A program made the position numbers and the translations under genes. A stretch of 64,000 nucleotides of DNA from an uncultured Peptostreptococcaceae bacterium (lineage in GTDB: Bacteria; Bacillota; Clostridia; Peptostreptococcales; Anaerovoracaceae). The first letter of the stretch is position 1; each line of letters starts with the position of its first letter. This document shows positions 45,196 through 53,144 of the stretch, piece after piece. The stretch is from NCBI GenBank assembly GCA_910588185.1, contig CAJUQR010000003.1, positions 94,358-158,357 of the forward strand, read 5' to 3'. Below the pieces are notes generated by a model that searched no databases, was not told where the DNA came from, and saw only the letters and a program-made list of their open reading frames with translations.

Positions 45196-45635
45196 TGCGG
45201 CTTGTTAATTTTCCGCTCTGCAGCGTTGGGCAGGCATAAGTACGGTGCTTGAAGCCCTAGCCCAATTTGCAATGCAAATTGAGGCAGGTCTCATACCAGA
45301 AGCTCTCAAATCTACGATTTGGTGGGCTTTACGGTCACATACTATGAGTATGCTCCGCTTCGCCTTAGCCCGTCCGCCTTGCATAGCGAAAAATTTCCTG
45401 TGCCGCAACACGAGACGAGGTCTCACAAATTTTAAAATATATGTAGATTGCAATCAAAGACTTTCCGAGCGATTCCGCAAGGGGCAGCTTTGCCTTTGTG
45501 AAAGAACGAGCAAAATGTTTTGTAAGGAACTCGGCACCGATTTTGCCGAGTTCCCAAAACATTGCGAGGGATGAACCAAAAGGCATCTGTACCGAGGATA
45601 AGCGAGAAAGGCTTTTGATTGTAAAGAGGTAAATT
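45196..45635 (+). other. Palindrome-rich 440-bp island between dnaK and dnaJ
   Basis: No convincing gene on either strand; the overlapping short ORFs lack RBS and known motifs. The sequence is richer in G+C than its surroundings and full of palindromes: CAATTTGC/GCAAATTG (45263-45281), CATACT/AGTATG (45338-45352), and a long imperfect hairpin from 45448 to 45624. The tip of the last is GGAACTCGGCA/TGCCGAGTTCC (45526-45536, 45544-45554) extended by ATGTTTTG/CAAAACAT (45515-45522, 45555-45562); its base pairs 45448-45476 with 45596-45624. The dnaJ RBS AAAGAGG starts at the foot of this hairpin. In most Firmicutes dnaJ follows dnaK closely. Confidence 0.65.
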
Positions 45636-46781
45636 ATGGCAGAAAAACGTGATTATTATGAAGTGCTTGGCTTGAAAAAGGGTGCAAGCGAGGATGAGAT
45701 AAAAAAAGCTTTTCGTAAGATGGCGATGAAATATCATCCTGATAAGAACCCGGGAGACAAGGCGGCGGAAGAAAAGTTCAAAGAGGTAAACGAGGCATAT
45801 AGCGTTCTGTCAGATCCTGATAAAAAGAGTAAGTACGATAGATTTGGTCATGCAGGAGTAGATCCTAATGCAGGCTTTGGAGGCGGCGGCTTCAGCGGCG
45901 GTTTTGGCGGTTTCGAAGATATTTTCGATATGTTTGGAGGTATGTTCGGCGGTGGTTTTGGCGGCGGTCAGCAGCAGAGAAAGGCAAATCAGCCAAGAAA
46001 GGGCAGAGATCTTCAAAAAGCTATAACGATTACTTTTGAAGAAGCTGCTTTTGGAACCAAGAAAGAAGTTGAAATTAACAAATTTGTTTCATGTCCTACA
46101 TGCAAAGGTGAGGGAACAAAACCAGGGACATCTAAAAAGACTTGCCCTAAGTGTAATGGAAGCGGACAAATAAGCCAGACACAGAGAACTCCTTTTGGCC
46201 AGTTCCAGAGTGTTACTACATGTGATCAGTGCGGCGGCAGTGGTAAGATTATTGAGGAAGCTTGTCCGGATTGCAAGGGAACAGGCAGAGTTAAAAAGAC
46301 AATTAAGCTTTCCATAGACATACCAGCAGGTGTAGACAATGAAAGTGTAATTCCTATAAGAGGTCAGGGCGAACCGGGAGTTAACGGAGGCCCTACTGGG
46401 GATTTATATATAGTTATCTCTGTTAAGCCGCATAAGATATTTAAGAGACAAGGAGATGACTTGTACCTTGAAATGCCTATAAGTTTTGACCAGGCTGCTC
46501 TTGGAGCGGAGCTTGTTGTACCGACTCTTGATGGCAAGGTATCGTATAAGATTCCGGCAGGAACTCAGCCTGCAACTGTTTTCAGACTTAAGGATAAGGG
46601 CATTAAGCACCTTCGCCGTGAATCAAAGGGAGATTTGTACGTAAAGGTTAATTTGGAGGTTCCTACAAAGCTTAACAATAAACAGAAAAAAGCTATTTCA
46701 GAAATGGGCAAAGTCGTTACGGAAGAATGTTATCAGAAAAAAGGCGGTTTTGCAGAAAAAATCAAAGAAATGTTTAAGTAG
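45636..46781 (+). CDS. dnaJ: Chaperone DnaJ (Hsp40)
   Basis: Type I J-protein, 381 aa. J domain with HPD in KYHPDKNPGD, Gly/Phe-rich linker, four zinc-finger repeats (CPTCKGEG, CPKCNGSG, CDQCGGSG, CPDCKGTG) and the C-terminal substrate-binding domain. It stimulates DnaK ATPase. It is separated from dnaK by a 440-bp structured island with no evident promoter, so expression may depend on read-through from CIRCE-controlled transcription. Ends with a UUCG-loop terminator. Confidence 0.98.
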   Translation: MAEKRDYYEVLGLKKGASEDEIKKAFRKMAMKYHPDKNPGDKAAEEKFKEVNEAYSVLSDPDKKSKYDRFGHAGVDPNAGFGGGGFSGGFGGFEDIFDMFGGMFGGGFGGGQQQRKANQPRKGRDLQKAITITFEEAAFGTKKEVEINKFVSCPTCKGEGTKPGTSKKTCPKCNGSGQISQTQRTPFGQFQSVTTCDQCGGSGKIIEEACPDCKGTGRVKKTIKLSIDIPAGVDNESVIPIRGQGEPGVNGGPTGDLYIVISVKPHKIFKRQGDDLYLEMPISFDQAALGAELVVPTLDGKVSYKIPAGTQPATVFRLKDKGIKHLRRESKGDLYVKVNLEVPTKLNNKQKKAISEMGKVVTEECYQKKGGFAEKIKEMFK

Positions 46782-46787
46782 CATAGT

Positions 46788-46812
46788 CCCTCTCTTCGGA
46801 GAGGGATTTTTT
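46788..46812 (+). terminator. dnaJ terminator with UUCG tetraloop
   Basis: CCCTCTC (46788-46794), loop TTCG, GAGAGGG (46799-46805), then ATTTTTTG. Confidence 0.93.
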
Positions 46813-46813
46813 G

Positions 46814-46951
46814 TTCTCTGAATTTAGGTTTTCTCACTAACTCTAAAAAATCACAGGTTTTGAGAGAAAAATGATGTATTTATTCTCTTAAATTAGACTT
46901 TTTTATTAAAATTAGAGAAAAACTTGGTCAGTGATAGATAAAATTCTCTTA
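46814..46951. repeat. Cluster of TTCTCT-containing motifs before the 93-aa orphan
   Basis: TTCTCTGAATTTAG (46814-46827), TTCTCTTAAATTAG (46883-46896), the inverse ATTAGAGAA (46911-46919) and TTCTCTTA (46944-46951) lie in an AT-rich 140-bp stretch. The inverse copy can form a hairpin with the second one. The gap 46813-47074 holds nothing else I can identify. Confidence 0.4.
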
Positions 46952-47074
46952 GAAAACATATATTTTTCAAAACAGTGAGAAAATGTAAAAAAATGGTTGT
47001 GGCTACAGCGCTTGAATGGCAAAATGTGTAAAAATGAGGAGAGGATGAATTATCAGTGAGATATAAGTTTAACC

Positions 47075-47356
47075 ATGGCTAACGAAATGATTGCAAGACA
47101 GCAGCAGAGAATGGAATTGTTAAGTAAAGAAGCAGCTAAGTATAAAGGTGGACAATTAATTATAAGGACGAAAAACGGCAGTAAATATTATACAGAGAGA
47201 AGCAATGATGTTGAAAAAGGAATAACAAGAAACATTTGCAGAATTCAATATCTTGTGAGAAAAGAGCTTGTTTCTGATATATTGAAAGAAGCAAGAACAG
47301 AATATAAAATTTTGACTGAAACAGAAGAAACGGATATAGGCAACATACCAATTTAA
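47075..47356 (+). CDS. Hypothetical protein, 93 aa
   Basis: I do not recognise this protein. It is soluble, basic in the middle and begins MANEMIARQQQRMELLSKEA; helical by appearance, with a glycine turn (KYKGGQLIIRTKNGSKYY) and a second helical part (YLVRKELVSDILKEARTEYKIL), ending in an acidic tail. No RBS of normal strength precedes the ATG. It is inserted between dnaJ and prmA. It could be the surviving N-terminal part of a longer gene, since the next 120 bp contain only a short open frame (47358-47480) in another phase. Confidence 0.55.
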   Translation: MANEMIARQQQRMELLSKEAAKYKGGQLIIRTKNGSKYYTERSNDVEKGITRNICRIQYLVRKELVSDILKEARTEYKILTETEETDIGNIPI

Positions 47357-47499
47357 TATGTACTTATTAAGAGGATATAAGGTCGCAGGAAAGTATATCA
47401 AAGATAATAAGAAAATTTGTACTTTTTTAGAAAAAACTCTTTGCGGTATGTCCTGCAATACATTAAACTGTAATATATAAAATATGAGGTGAAAATGTT

Positions 47500-48432
47500 A
47501 TGAAATATATACAGATAGATATTGAAGTTAAAGCCAGTGAGATTGAACAAGTGACGGGCTTTCTAATGATGCACGATATAACTGACACTGTAGTTGAGGA
47601 TCCTAAAGATTTGGACAGGCTGCTAAATAAGGAAGTGGATTATGAGTGGGACTATATATCACAGGAAGTCTTGGATAGAAAAGATAGTATGCCAAAGATA
47701 ACTTTTTATCTTGAATATGGCGAGGAAGAACGTGCATCGAAAATAGCCGATGCAGTAAAGAAAGAATATGAAGATGCAATAGTTAAAATCACTATAGAAG
47801 ACGATTCTCAGTGGAAAGATAAATGGAAAGAGTTTTTTAAGCCGGCAAGAGTTTCAGAGAGAATAGTAGTTAAACCAACTTGGGAAGAGTACCGAGCTCG
47901 CAAGGAAGATCTGGTAATAGAAATAGATCCTGGAATGGCTTTTGGTACAGGTACTCATGAGACAACCTCCCTTTGCCTTAAGCTCATGGAGAAATACCTT
48001 AAGCCATCACAAAAGGTTTTGGATGTAGGCTGCGGATCGGGAATCCTTTCCATAGGGGCGGCGATTTTAGGAGCAGGTGAGACTTTGGCTATTGATATAG
48101 ATCCCGAAGCAGTAAAAGTATCCAAGGATAATATTGTACTTAATGGATGTGAGGATAGGGTAAAGATTCAATACGGTAATCTTGTGGAAGGAATAGAATT
48201 TAAAGCTGATTTGATTGTAGCTAATCTCATGGCAGATTTAGTTGTGTTGCTCAGCAAACATGCAGTGAAGCATTTAAAAGCTGGTGGTATATATATTTCT
48301 TCAGGCATTTTGATCGAAAAGAAAGAAGAGGTTACAAAAGCTATAATAGAATGTGGCTTTGAAATTGCAGAAATAAGGGAAGATGGCATGTGGTGTGCAA
48401 TAGCAGCTGTTTTGCCAAAGGAGGAAGTATGA
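47500..48432 (+). CDS. prmA: Ribosomal protein L11 methyltransferase
   Basis: SAM-dependent trimethylation of L11, 310 aa. N-terminal substrate-recognition domain followed by a Rossmann methyltransferase domain with DPGMAFGTGTHETT, VLDVGCGSGILSIGAAILGA (motif I), IDIDPEAV and the catalytic-type VANLMADLV in place of NPPY-like motif IV. Overlaps rsmE by 4 bp, the conserved prmA-rsmE pair that follows dnaJ in Firmicutes. RBS TGAGGTG. Confidence 0.97.
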   Translation: MKYIQIDIEVKASEIEQVTGFLMMHDITDTVVEDPKDLDRLLNKEVDYEWDYISQEVLDRKDSMPKITFYLEYGEEERASKIADAVKKEYEDAIVKITIEDDSQWKDKWKEFFKPARVSERIVVKPTWEEYRARKEDLVIEIDPGMAFGTGTHETTSLCLKLMEKYLKPSQKVLDVGCGSGILSIGAAILGAGETLAIDIDPEAVKVSKDNIVLNGCEDRVKIQYGNLVEGIEFKADLIVANLMADLVVLLSKHAVKHLKAGGIYISSGILIEKKEEVTKAIIECGFEIAEIREDGMWCAIAAVLPKEEV

Positions 48433-49175
48433 GCAGGTTTTTTGTAGAGCCATCTGATATACGTGATAAATATATATATTTGACAGATAAAAATGATTTG
48501 CACCATATGAAAAAAGTTCTGCGACTTGGCTGTGGAGATAAAGTCGATATTTCTGATGGAGAGATATGGGAGTACGAGGCTTTAATTGAGGAGTTTACTG
48601 AAAATGAGGCTGTGCTTTTGATTTTGGACAAGCAAAAGTTTGCCCGCGAGCCGGAGACTAAAATTACTCTTTATCAAGGTATCCCTAAAGGAAGTAAAAT
48701 GGAGGAGATTATTCAAAAGTCAGTGGAACTTGGCGTAAATTCTATAGTTCCGGTGTTTATGGAAAGAACTGTGGTGGTTGACAAAGGTAACTTCAAAAAG
48801 AAGCTGGACAGGTGGCAGAAGATAAGTGATGAGGCGGTCAAGCAGTGTAAGCGCGGTATCATTCCAAGTGTTCATGAGCCCCACACTTTTGATCAAACAA
48901 TTGACCACCTGGGAGATTATGATCTGGTGATTTTTCCTTATGAAAATGAAGAAAACAATACAATTAAAGATTCTTTGAGAAAGATTTTGAACGCAAGAAT
49001 TAAGCCGAGGACAGTGGCGGTGATAATAGGCCCTGAAGGCGGATTTAGCGATAAGGAAGCGGTAGCCTTAAGTAATAAAGGAACTGAGAAAGTTAGCCTT
49101 GGAAAAACCATTTTAAGAACAGAAACGGCTGGACCTGCTGCTATTGCCATGATAATGTATGAACTTGAATTATAA
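48429..49175 (+). CDS. rsmE: 16S rRNA (uracil-1498-N3)-methyltransferase
   Basis: SPOUT-class rRNA methyltransferase of 248 aa. An N-terminal PUA-like domain (HHMKKVLRLGCGDKVDISDG) precedes the trefoil-knot domain with LYQGIPKGSKMEEIIQK, IGPEGGFSDKE and LGKTILRTETAGPAA. ATG 48429 overlaps the prmA stop (ATGA) and has the RBS AAAGGAGGA. The upstream in-frame start at 48390 is a shadow. Followed by a terminator. Confidence 0.97.
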   Translation: MSRFFVEPSDIRDKYIYLTDKNDLHHMKKVLRLGCGDKVDISDGEIWEYEALIEEFTENEAVLLILDKQKFAREPETKITLYQGIPKGSKMEEIIQKSVELGVNSIVPVFMERTVVVDKGNFKKKLDRWQKISDEAVKQCKRGIIPSVHEPHTFDQTIDHLGDYDLVIFPYENEENNTIKDSLRKILNARIKPRTVAVIIGPEGGFSDKEAVALSNKGTEKVSLGKTILRTETAGPAAIAMIMYELEL

Positions 49176-49180
49176 TAAAA

Positions 49181-49222
49181 AGAGAGCATTATGAGCCAGA
49201 CTCAAGATGCTCTCTTGTTTTA
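49181..49222. terminator. Terminator after rsmE, shared with the 54-aa protein gene
   Basis: AGAGAGCAT (49181-49189) pairs with ATGCTCTCT (49207-49215), followed by TGTTTTATT; on the minus strand CTTTTTATTATAA follows. Confidence 0.82.
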
Positions 49223-49387
49223 TTACTCTTCGTCCTTCTGCCATTTAGCAACCTTGCGGTAAGTTGCACAACCGAACACAATACCTACGACTAGAACTCC
49301 GGCAATACTTAGGTTTCTTACGATTTTAGAAACATCTACATTAACTGTTACGTTAGCAGTTTTTTCTTCTCTATTTGGTAAATTCAT
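49223..49387 (-). CDS. Small membrane protein, 54 aa
   Basis: ORF on the minus strand with RBS GGGGGTGA 6-7 bp before its ATG. It begins MNLPNREEKTANVTVNVDV, has one membrane helix (about 25-43, NLSIAGVLVVGIVFGCATY) and ends with a charged tail (RKVAKWQKDEE). It follows the polysaccharide deacetylase gene by 28 bp in the same direction and ends at a terminator, so the two may form an operon. I do not recognise the family. Confidence 0.65.
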   Translation of the reverse strand: MNLPNREEKTANVTVNVDVSKIVRNLSIAGVLVVGIVFGCATYRKVAKWQKDEE

Positions 49388-49415
49388 TCTGCTCACCCCC
49401 TATGAGGGTATTTTA

Positions 49416-50282
49416 TCAGATAATTTTGTTCATGTCAAAATCAGGTGTGCGTAAAAATCGTTTAAGTCCAAAAAGCGAATCAGGATTGCCTTTTTCTATG
49501 ACATTGGTTTTTTGATAGCTTGTGACAGAAATCTTAAATCCTAATTCTTTTAGTACTTTGTCGGCGCTGCCGTCTTTAGGATGTGCTCCGTATGGCCAGG
49601 CGAAAAGAACAGGACTGATTCCGCTAGATTCTGTAATTTTATCTCTTGATTTTGTAAGATCCTCTTTTAAAACAGCTTCATAGTCTTTCTGGCTTTCGCC
49701 GGCTTTTTTATCAGCGCCTTTGCGCCCTTTTGATGTGGTGTGAAGATTGTAGGTATGACTGCCGATTTCTACGTTTTCTGAGTTGGAAAGAAGCGCGATT
49801 TCACCCCATGAAAGACTGGAATTTGAAAGCTTGCGATACATATCGCCTGAGCTGATATCTGCTTCACGTCCTATTACAGAAATAACTGCTTTCATGTGGT
49901 ATTTTTGAAGCAAAGGAAATGCAAAGGTATAGTTATTGACGTATCCGTCATCAAAAGTTATGAGAACTGGCTTATCTGGCAATGCTTTGCCTTTTTCTGT
50001 ATAGTCTATTAGCTGTTGTAATGAAACGCTGGTGAATCCATGATCGCCAAGCCACTTTAAATCTTGTTCAAAGGTATCTTGAAGGATAGTATATTCGCTT
50101 ACTGATGCCGGCAAGTCAGTTATTCCATGATACATGAGAACCGGAAGTTCAACAGTATCTCTGTTATCGGCGACTACAGGTACTACAGATGCAACGTCTT
50201 CTGTTGAACCAAGATAAGCAAGAGTACCTGATAAAATCATTAGAAGAATTAAAAGAAATAGTAAAAAATCAGTTTTTTTCAT
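49416..50282 (-). CDS. Membrane-anchored polysaccharide deacetylase
   Basis: NodB-type deacetylase of about 288 aa acting outside the membrane, probably on peptidoglycan or another N-acetylated polymer. An N-terminal hydrophobic anchor (about 5-25) precedes the catalytic domain with ITFDDGYVNNY (catalytic Asp and metal Asp), IGSHTYNLH (metal His pair) and WPYGAH. ATG 50282 suits AGGAAAGGA better than TTG 50291. A variant feature is that the chain starts the domain with LPVLMYHGI, as in the PgaB/IcaB-like and PdaB-like clades; the substrate cannot be settled. Confidence 0.88.
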   Translation of the reverse strand: MKKTDFLLFLLILLMILSGTLAYLGSTEDVASVVPVVADNRDTVELPVLMYHGITDLPASVSEYTILQDTFEQDLKWLGDHGFTSVSLQQLIDYTEKGKALPDKPVLITFDDGYVNNYTFAFPLLQKYHMKAVISVIGREADISSGDMYRKLSNSSLSWGEIALLSNSENVEIGSHTYNLHTTSKGRKGADKKAGESQKDYEAVLKEDLTKSRDKITESSGISPVLFAWPYGAHPKDGSADKVLKELGFKISVTSYQKTNVIEKGNPDSLFGLKRFLRTPDFDMNKII

Positions 50283-50392
50283 GTGATACAATCCTTTCCT
50301 GTGGCAATATTATATTCGCCAAAGGGAGTGATTATTACGGCCTTTGCTTTTGATTTTTGTGTAGGGGGATTTTATTAAAGGTGTGGATATGG

Positions 50393-50398
50393 TATAAT
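50393..50398 (+). promoter_or_regulatory. Extended -10 promoter of the 6S-like RNA
   Basis: TATGGTATAAT with TATAAT at 50393-50398; the TGG before it is an extended -10. The -35 region is weak. The RNA candidate begins a few bases later. Confidence 0.6.
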
Positions 50399-50399
50399 A

Positions 50400-50600
50400 A
50401 ATTCATTATTGCATACTTCTTACTTCTCTTTGAAACAGGTGAGCTTTGAGGCTCGTTGCTTCCTTTGCGGGTAATTAAAACAACTCGCCCTTACTGGCTC
50501 AGACAGGTTTTAATTTCAGACCGCAAATGTGCGCAACTTTGCCGAAGTTCACAGGATGTTTCAGCGAAGAGCAAGTCGCCTGCAATAATGAATTATGAGT
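50400..50600 (+). ncRNA. ssrS: Rod-shaped RNA, probable 6S RNA
   Basis: A 14-bp perfect closing stem, AATTCATTATTGCA (50400-50413) with its complement (50581-50594), encloses about 165 nt. Inside, TTTGCGG..TAATTAAAAC (about 50464-50481) pairs with GTTTTAATTTCAGACCGCAAA (about 50507-50527), and weaker pairs (GAAACA/TGTTTC, GTTGC/GCAAC) join the two. The result is a ~195-nt rod with central bulges directly downstream of a -10 box, the shape and size of 6S RNA, which sequesters sigma-A RNA polymerase. No protein frame fits. Identification rests on structure and size, not on sequence comparison. Confidence 0.55.
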
Positions 50601-50629
50601 GCGTTAACCGGAGTTTTATCGTTTTATGA

Positions 50630-50880
50630 TTTTGATATGGTAGAATCATAAACACATGGTATAATAACCTCACGGCGCTGGCAAAATCAAAGATTTTGGC
50701 GTCTGAGAGAACATTGAATCATAATTCCTGTGCTTTTAGCACAGGCAGCTACCGCTGCTGCGGCATAAATGCCGCAATTATGGTATAATGAACGCAGGAT
50801 AATATTTACGGCGTTGCCGCAGGCAAGCGTTCATTGAATCACAGCAACATATCCTTGCAGCTATGGTATAATAGTTAGGT
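50630..50880 (+). repeat. Array of TATGGTATAAT promoter-like repeats with hairpins
   Basis: After the 6S-like RNA the extended -10 sequence TGGTATAAT recurs at 50660-50665, 50784-50789 and 50867-50872 (TATAAT positions), with a variant TAGAAT at 50641-50646. Each full copy is next to a hairpin: TGAACGC/GCGTTCA (50789-50795, 50827-50833), CCTGTGC/GCACAGG (50727-50745), GCGGCAT/ATGCCGC (50760-50775). CATTGAATCA is also shared (about 50713 and 50832). No coding region is evident. Whether any copy is transcribed is unknown. Confidence 0.6.
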
Positions 50881-51104
50881 CTGTTGACAAAAATTAAAAT
50901 TCTCAATGAATTTTACAATTTTAGGGTTCTAATTGTGTCGAAGCTTGTCGAAAACAGTACGGCTGTTGGCAAAAGTTTTGAAAATAGCATTAAAAAGTCA
51001 ACAAAACAGGTGAAGTGTTGTAAAAACCATATGAAATCAATATTTTTGTCAATGTCACTTATAAGAAAAGTTCAAATATATACCTAAAAAATAAAGAGGA
51101 AAAT

Positions 51105-52424
51105 ATGAAAGTAGCATTTCACACTTTAGGATGTAAAGTGAATCAATATGAAACAGAGGCAATGAGAGAACAGTTCGAAAAAGCCGGTTTTCAGTCCGTT
51201 GGAGAAGAGGATTTTGCCGATGTTTATGTAATAAATACTTGTACAGTTACCAACATAGCGGACCGTAAATCGAGGCAGTATATAAGACGTATGAAAAAAG
51301 GCAACCCCGATGCAGTCGTTGCAGTGACAGGCTGTTATGCTCAGATAAAACCTGAGGAATTGACTTCTCTTCCTGAGGTAGATATAGTTGCAGGTACTGG
51401 AGAAAAAAATAATATTATAAAATATGTAGAAGAGTTTATTCAGGAAAAAGTGCAGCAATCTCATATAAAGACATATGACGAACTGTGTACATATCAAGAT
51501 GCCGGCATAATTTGCTCTATGGAGTCCAGAACCCGCGCATATATTAAAATACAAGAGGGGTGTGACAGATTTTGCTCATATTGTTTGATTCCATTTGCCA
51601 GAGGAAAGGTGAGGAGCCGTAATCCGGAGGAGATAATAGATGAGGCTAAGACTCTTATTGCCAAAGGCTTTAAAGAATTGATTCTAACAGGAATAAATAC
51701 AGCTCTTTATGGCACAGAAGATAGTTTTGCGCATTTATACCCTGAGTGGACCAGACAAGATGGAATTGAGTCGATAGTAAAAGCCCTTAATGATTTGCCG
51801 GGAGAATTTAGACTGAGATTCAGTTCTCTTGAGCCTGCGGTTATAAATGCAGATTATATAAAACGTCTTATGAAGTATGATAAGCTTTGTCACCATTTGC
51901 ATTTGTCTGCACAGAGCGGAAGCGATAAAATACTTGGATTGATGAACCGGCCATATAAAGCCCGCGATTATATGGAAATTGTTGAAGCACTTCGCATGCA
52001 AGATCCTCTTTATGGGATAAGCACTGATATAATAGTTGGTTTTCCAAACGAAAGTGAAGAAGATTTTAATGATAGTATTAAACTTATAGAAGATGCCGGA
52101 TTTTGTAAAGTTCATGGTTTTAGGTATTCTAAGAGGAACGGTACTGCTGCAGCAAAAATGGATGGGCAAGTTGAATCACAAGTTAAGAATTCGAGAGTAA
52201 ACATGCTTATTAAAGCGGGAGAAAAAGCATCAACTGAGTTTTTCAAAAAATCTATAGGAGATTATAGAACTGTTTTATTTGAAGAAAGAGAAGGAGACTA
52301 TATAACAGGATATACTGATAATTATATAAAGGTTTATGCGTTCGGCTCAGAAAATGATTTAAACGGCTTTAGGGAGGTGAAACTCCTTGAACTATATAAA
52401 GACGGAATGAAAGGAGAATTTTAA
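51105..52424 (+). CDS. mtaB: tRNA t6A37 methylthiotransferase
   Basis: Radical SAM methylthiotransferase turning t6A37 into ms2t6A37, 439 aa. The N-terminal MTTase domain has FHTLGCKVNQYETEAM with its iron-sulfur Cys, the radical SAM motif is GCDRFCSYC, and a C-terminal TRAM-like domain follows. MtaB rather than MiaB is indicated by the start sequence and by the conserved place after rsmE. The 220 bp between the promoter array and the ATG contain no clear gene; TTGACA occurs at 50884-50889 but without a -10 at proper distance. RBS AGAGGAAA. Confidence 0.95.
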   Translation: MKVAFHTLGCKVNQYETEAMREQFEKAGFQSVGEEDFADVYVINTCTVTNIADRKSRQYIRRMKKGNPDAVVAVTGCYAQIKPEELTSLPEVDIVAGTGEKNNIIKYVEEFIQEKVQQSHIKTYDELCTYQDAGIICSMESRTRAYIKIQEGCDRFCSYCLIPFARGKVRSRNPEEIIDEAKTLIAKGFKELILTGINTALYGTEDSFAHLYPEWTRQDGIESIVKALNDLPGEFRLRFSSLEPAVINADYIKRLMKYDKLCHHLHLSAQSGSDKILGLMNRPYKARDYMEIVEALRMQDPLYGISTDIIVGFPNESEEDFNDSIKLIEDAGFCKVHGFRYSKRNGTAAAKMDGQVESQVKNSRVNMLIKAGEKASTEFFKKSIGDYRTVLFEEREGDYITGYTDNYIKVYAFGSENDLNGFREVKLLELYKDGMKGEF

Positions 52425-52765
52425 TGGCAGATTGTGTTTTTTGTATGATAGCAAATCATCAGATTCCATCAAACATTGTATATGAAGATGACAAACTTAT
52501 ATGTTTTCATGATTTGGAACCTCAGGCACCTGTACATGTGCTCGTTATACCTAAGAAACATATTGAGTCTCTTGACGATGTAAAAGAGGAAGATAAAGAA
52601 CTTATGGGACATATAATGTTTACTATTCATAAGATTGCAGAGGATTTAGAACTTTCAGGCGGTTACAGAGTTGTGAGTAATAATGGAGAAGATGCTTTTC
52701 AGACAGTTAAGCATTTGCATTTTCATATTCTTGGGAAGAGAAAACTCACTTGGCCGCCAGGCTAG
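52424..52765 (+). CDS. HIT-family purine-nucleoside phosphoramidase (HINT-like)
   Basis: Nucleotide hydrolase of 113 aa. The histidine triad HLHFHIL near the C-terminus and FCMIANHQIPSNIVYEDD at the N-terminus define the Hint branch, which cleaves adenosine phosphoramidates. It overlaps the mtaB stop by 1 bp (TAATG) and is followed by a terminator, so it closes the mtaB transcript. Confidence 0.95.
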   Translation: MADCVFCMIANHQIPSNIVYEDDKLICFHDLEPQAPVHVLVIPKKHIESLDDVKEEDKELMGHIMFTIHKIAEDLELSGGYRVVSNNGEDAFQTVKHLHFHILGKRKLTWPPG

Positions 52766-52795
52766 AGCGAAAAAAGTAAATATAAGCATAAATAG

Positions 52796-52829
52796 ACACA
52801 TCTTAAATTGTTTAAGGTGTGTTTTGTTA
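52796..52829 (+). terminator. Terminator after the HIT gene
   Basis: ACACATCTTAAA (52796-52807) pairs with TTTAAGGTGTGT (52811-52822), followed by TTTGTT. Confidence 0.78.
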
Positions 52830-53144
52830 TTACAAGACAAACTTCGTGCATTATGAATAAAAATACAAAATATACGATAAATGCAGATAATATTCGACAA
52901 AATTCGAATATTTATTTAAATTTACAAATATTTATAATGATTCTTGTTGATTGTATATTGGACAAGTGATATACTTATGAAAATAATTCCTTTTATATAT
53001 TCGTTTTACAAAGGTGAATCTTTTTGAAAAGTTAAAAATTTGTCAAATGTTTCTTGTGATTTTTATTATAATATACTATAATTATAGTAAAATAATGGCA
53101 ACTAAAAGGATAAAAGGAAAAGTAAAAATGAAGGAGGAGAGGAA
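52830..53144. other. AT-rich leader of the M14 peptidase gene
   Basis: No gene seen. TATAAT occurs at 53067-53072 and again at 53077-53082 inside an AT palindrome, with TTGTCA at 53040-53045; spacing to the -35 is not standard (21 bp for the first), so the promoter is uncertain. A GGAGGAGAGG RBS precedes the ATG at 53145. Confidence 0.5.

Noticed and set aside
45205..45574. Overlapping ORFs of 82 and 109 codons on opposite strands between dnaK and dnaJ
   Set aside because: Both run through palindromes, lack Shine-Dalgarno sites and show no domain; the region is better explained as structured non-coding sequence.
47358..47480. 40-codon ORF (MYLLRGYKVAGKYIKD...) after the 93-aa orphan
   Set aside because: No RBS, starts 2 bp after the previous stop in another phase, low complexity and no recognisable motif; kept only as a note.
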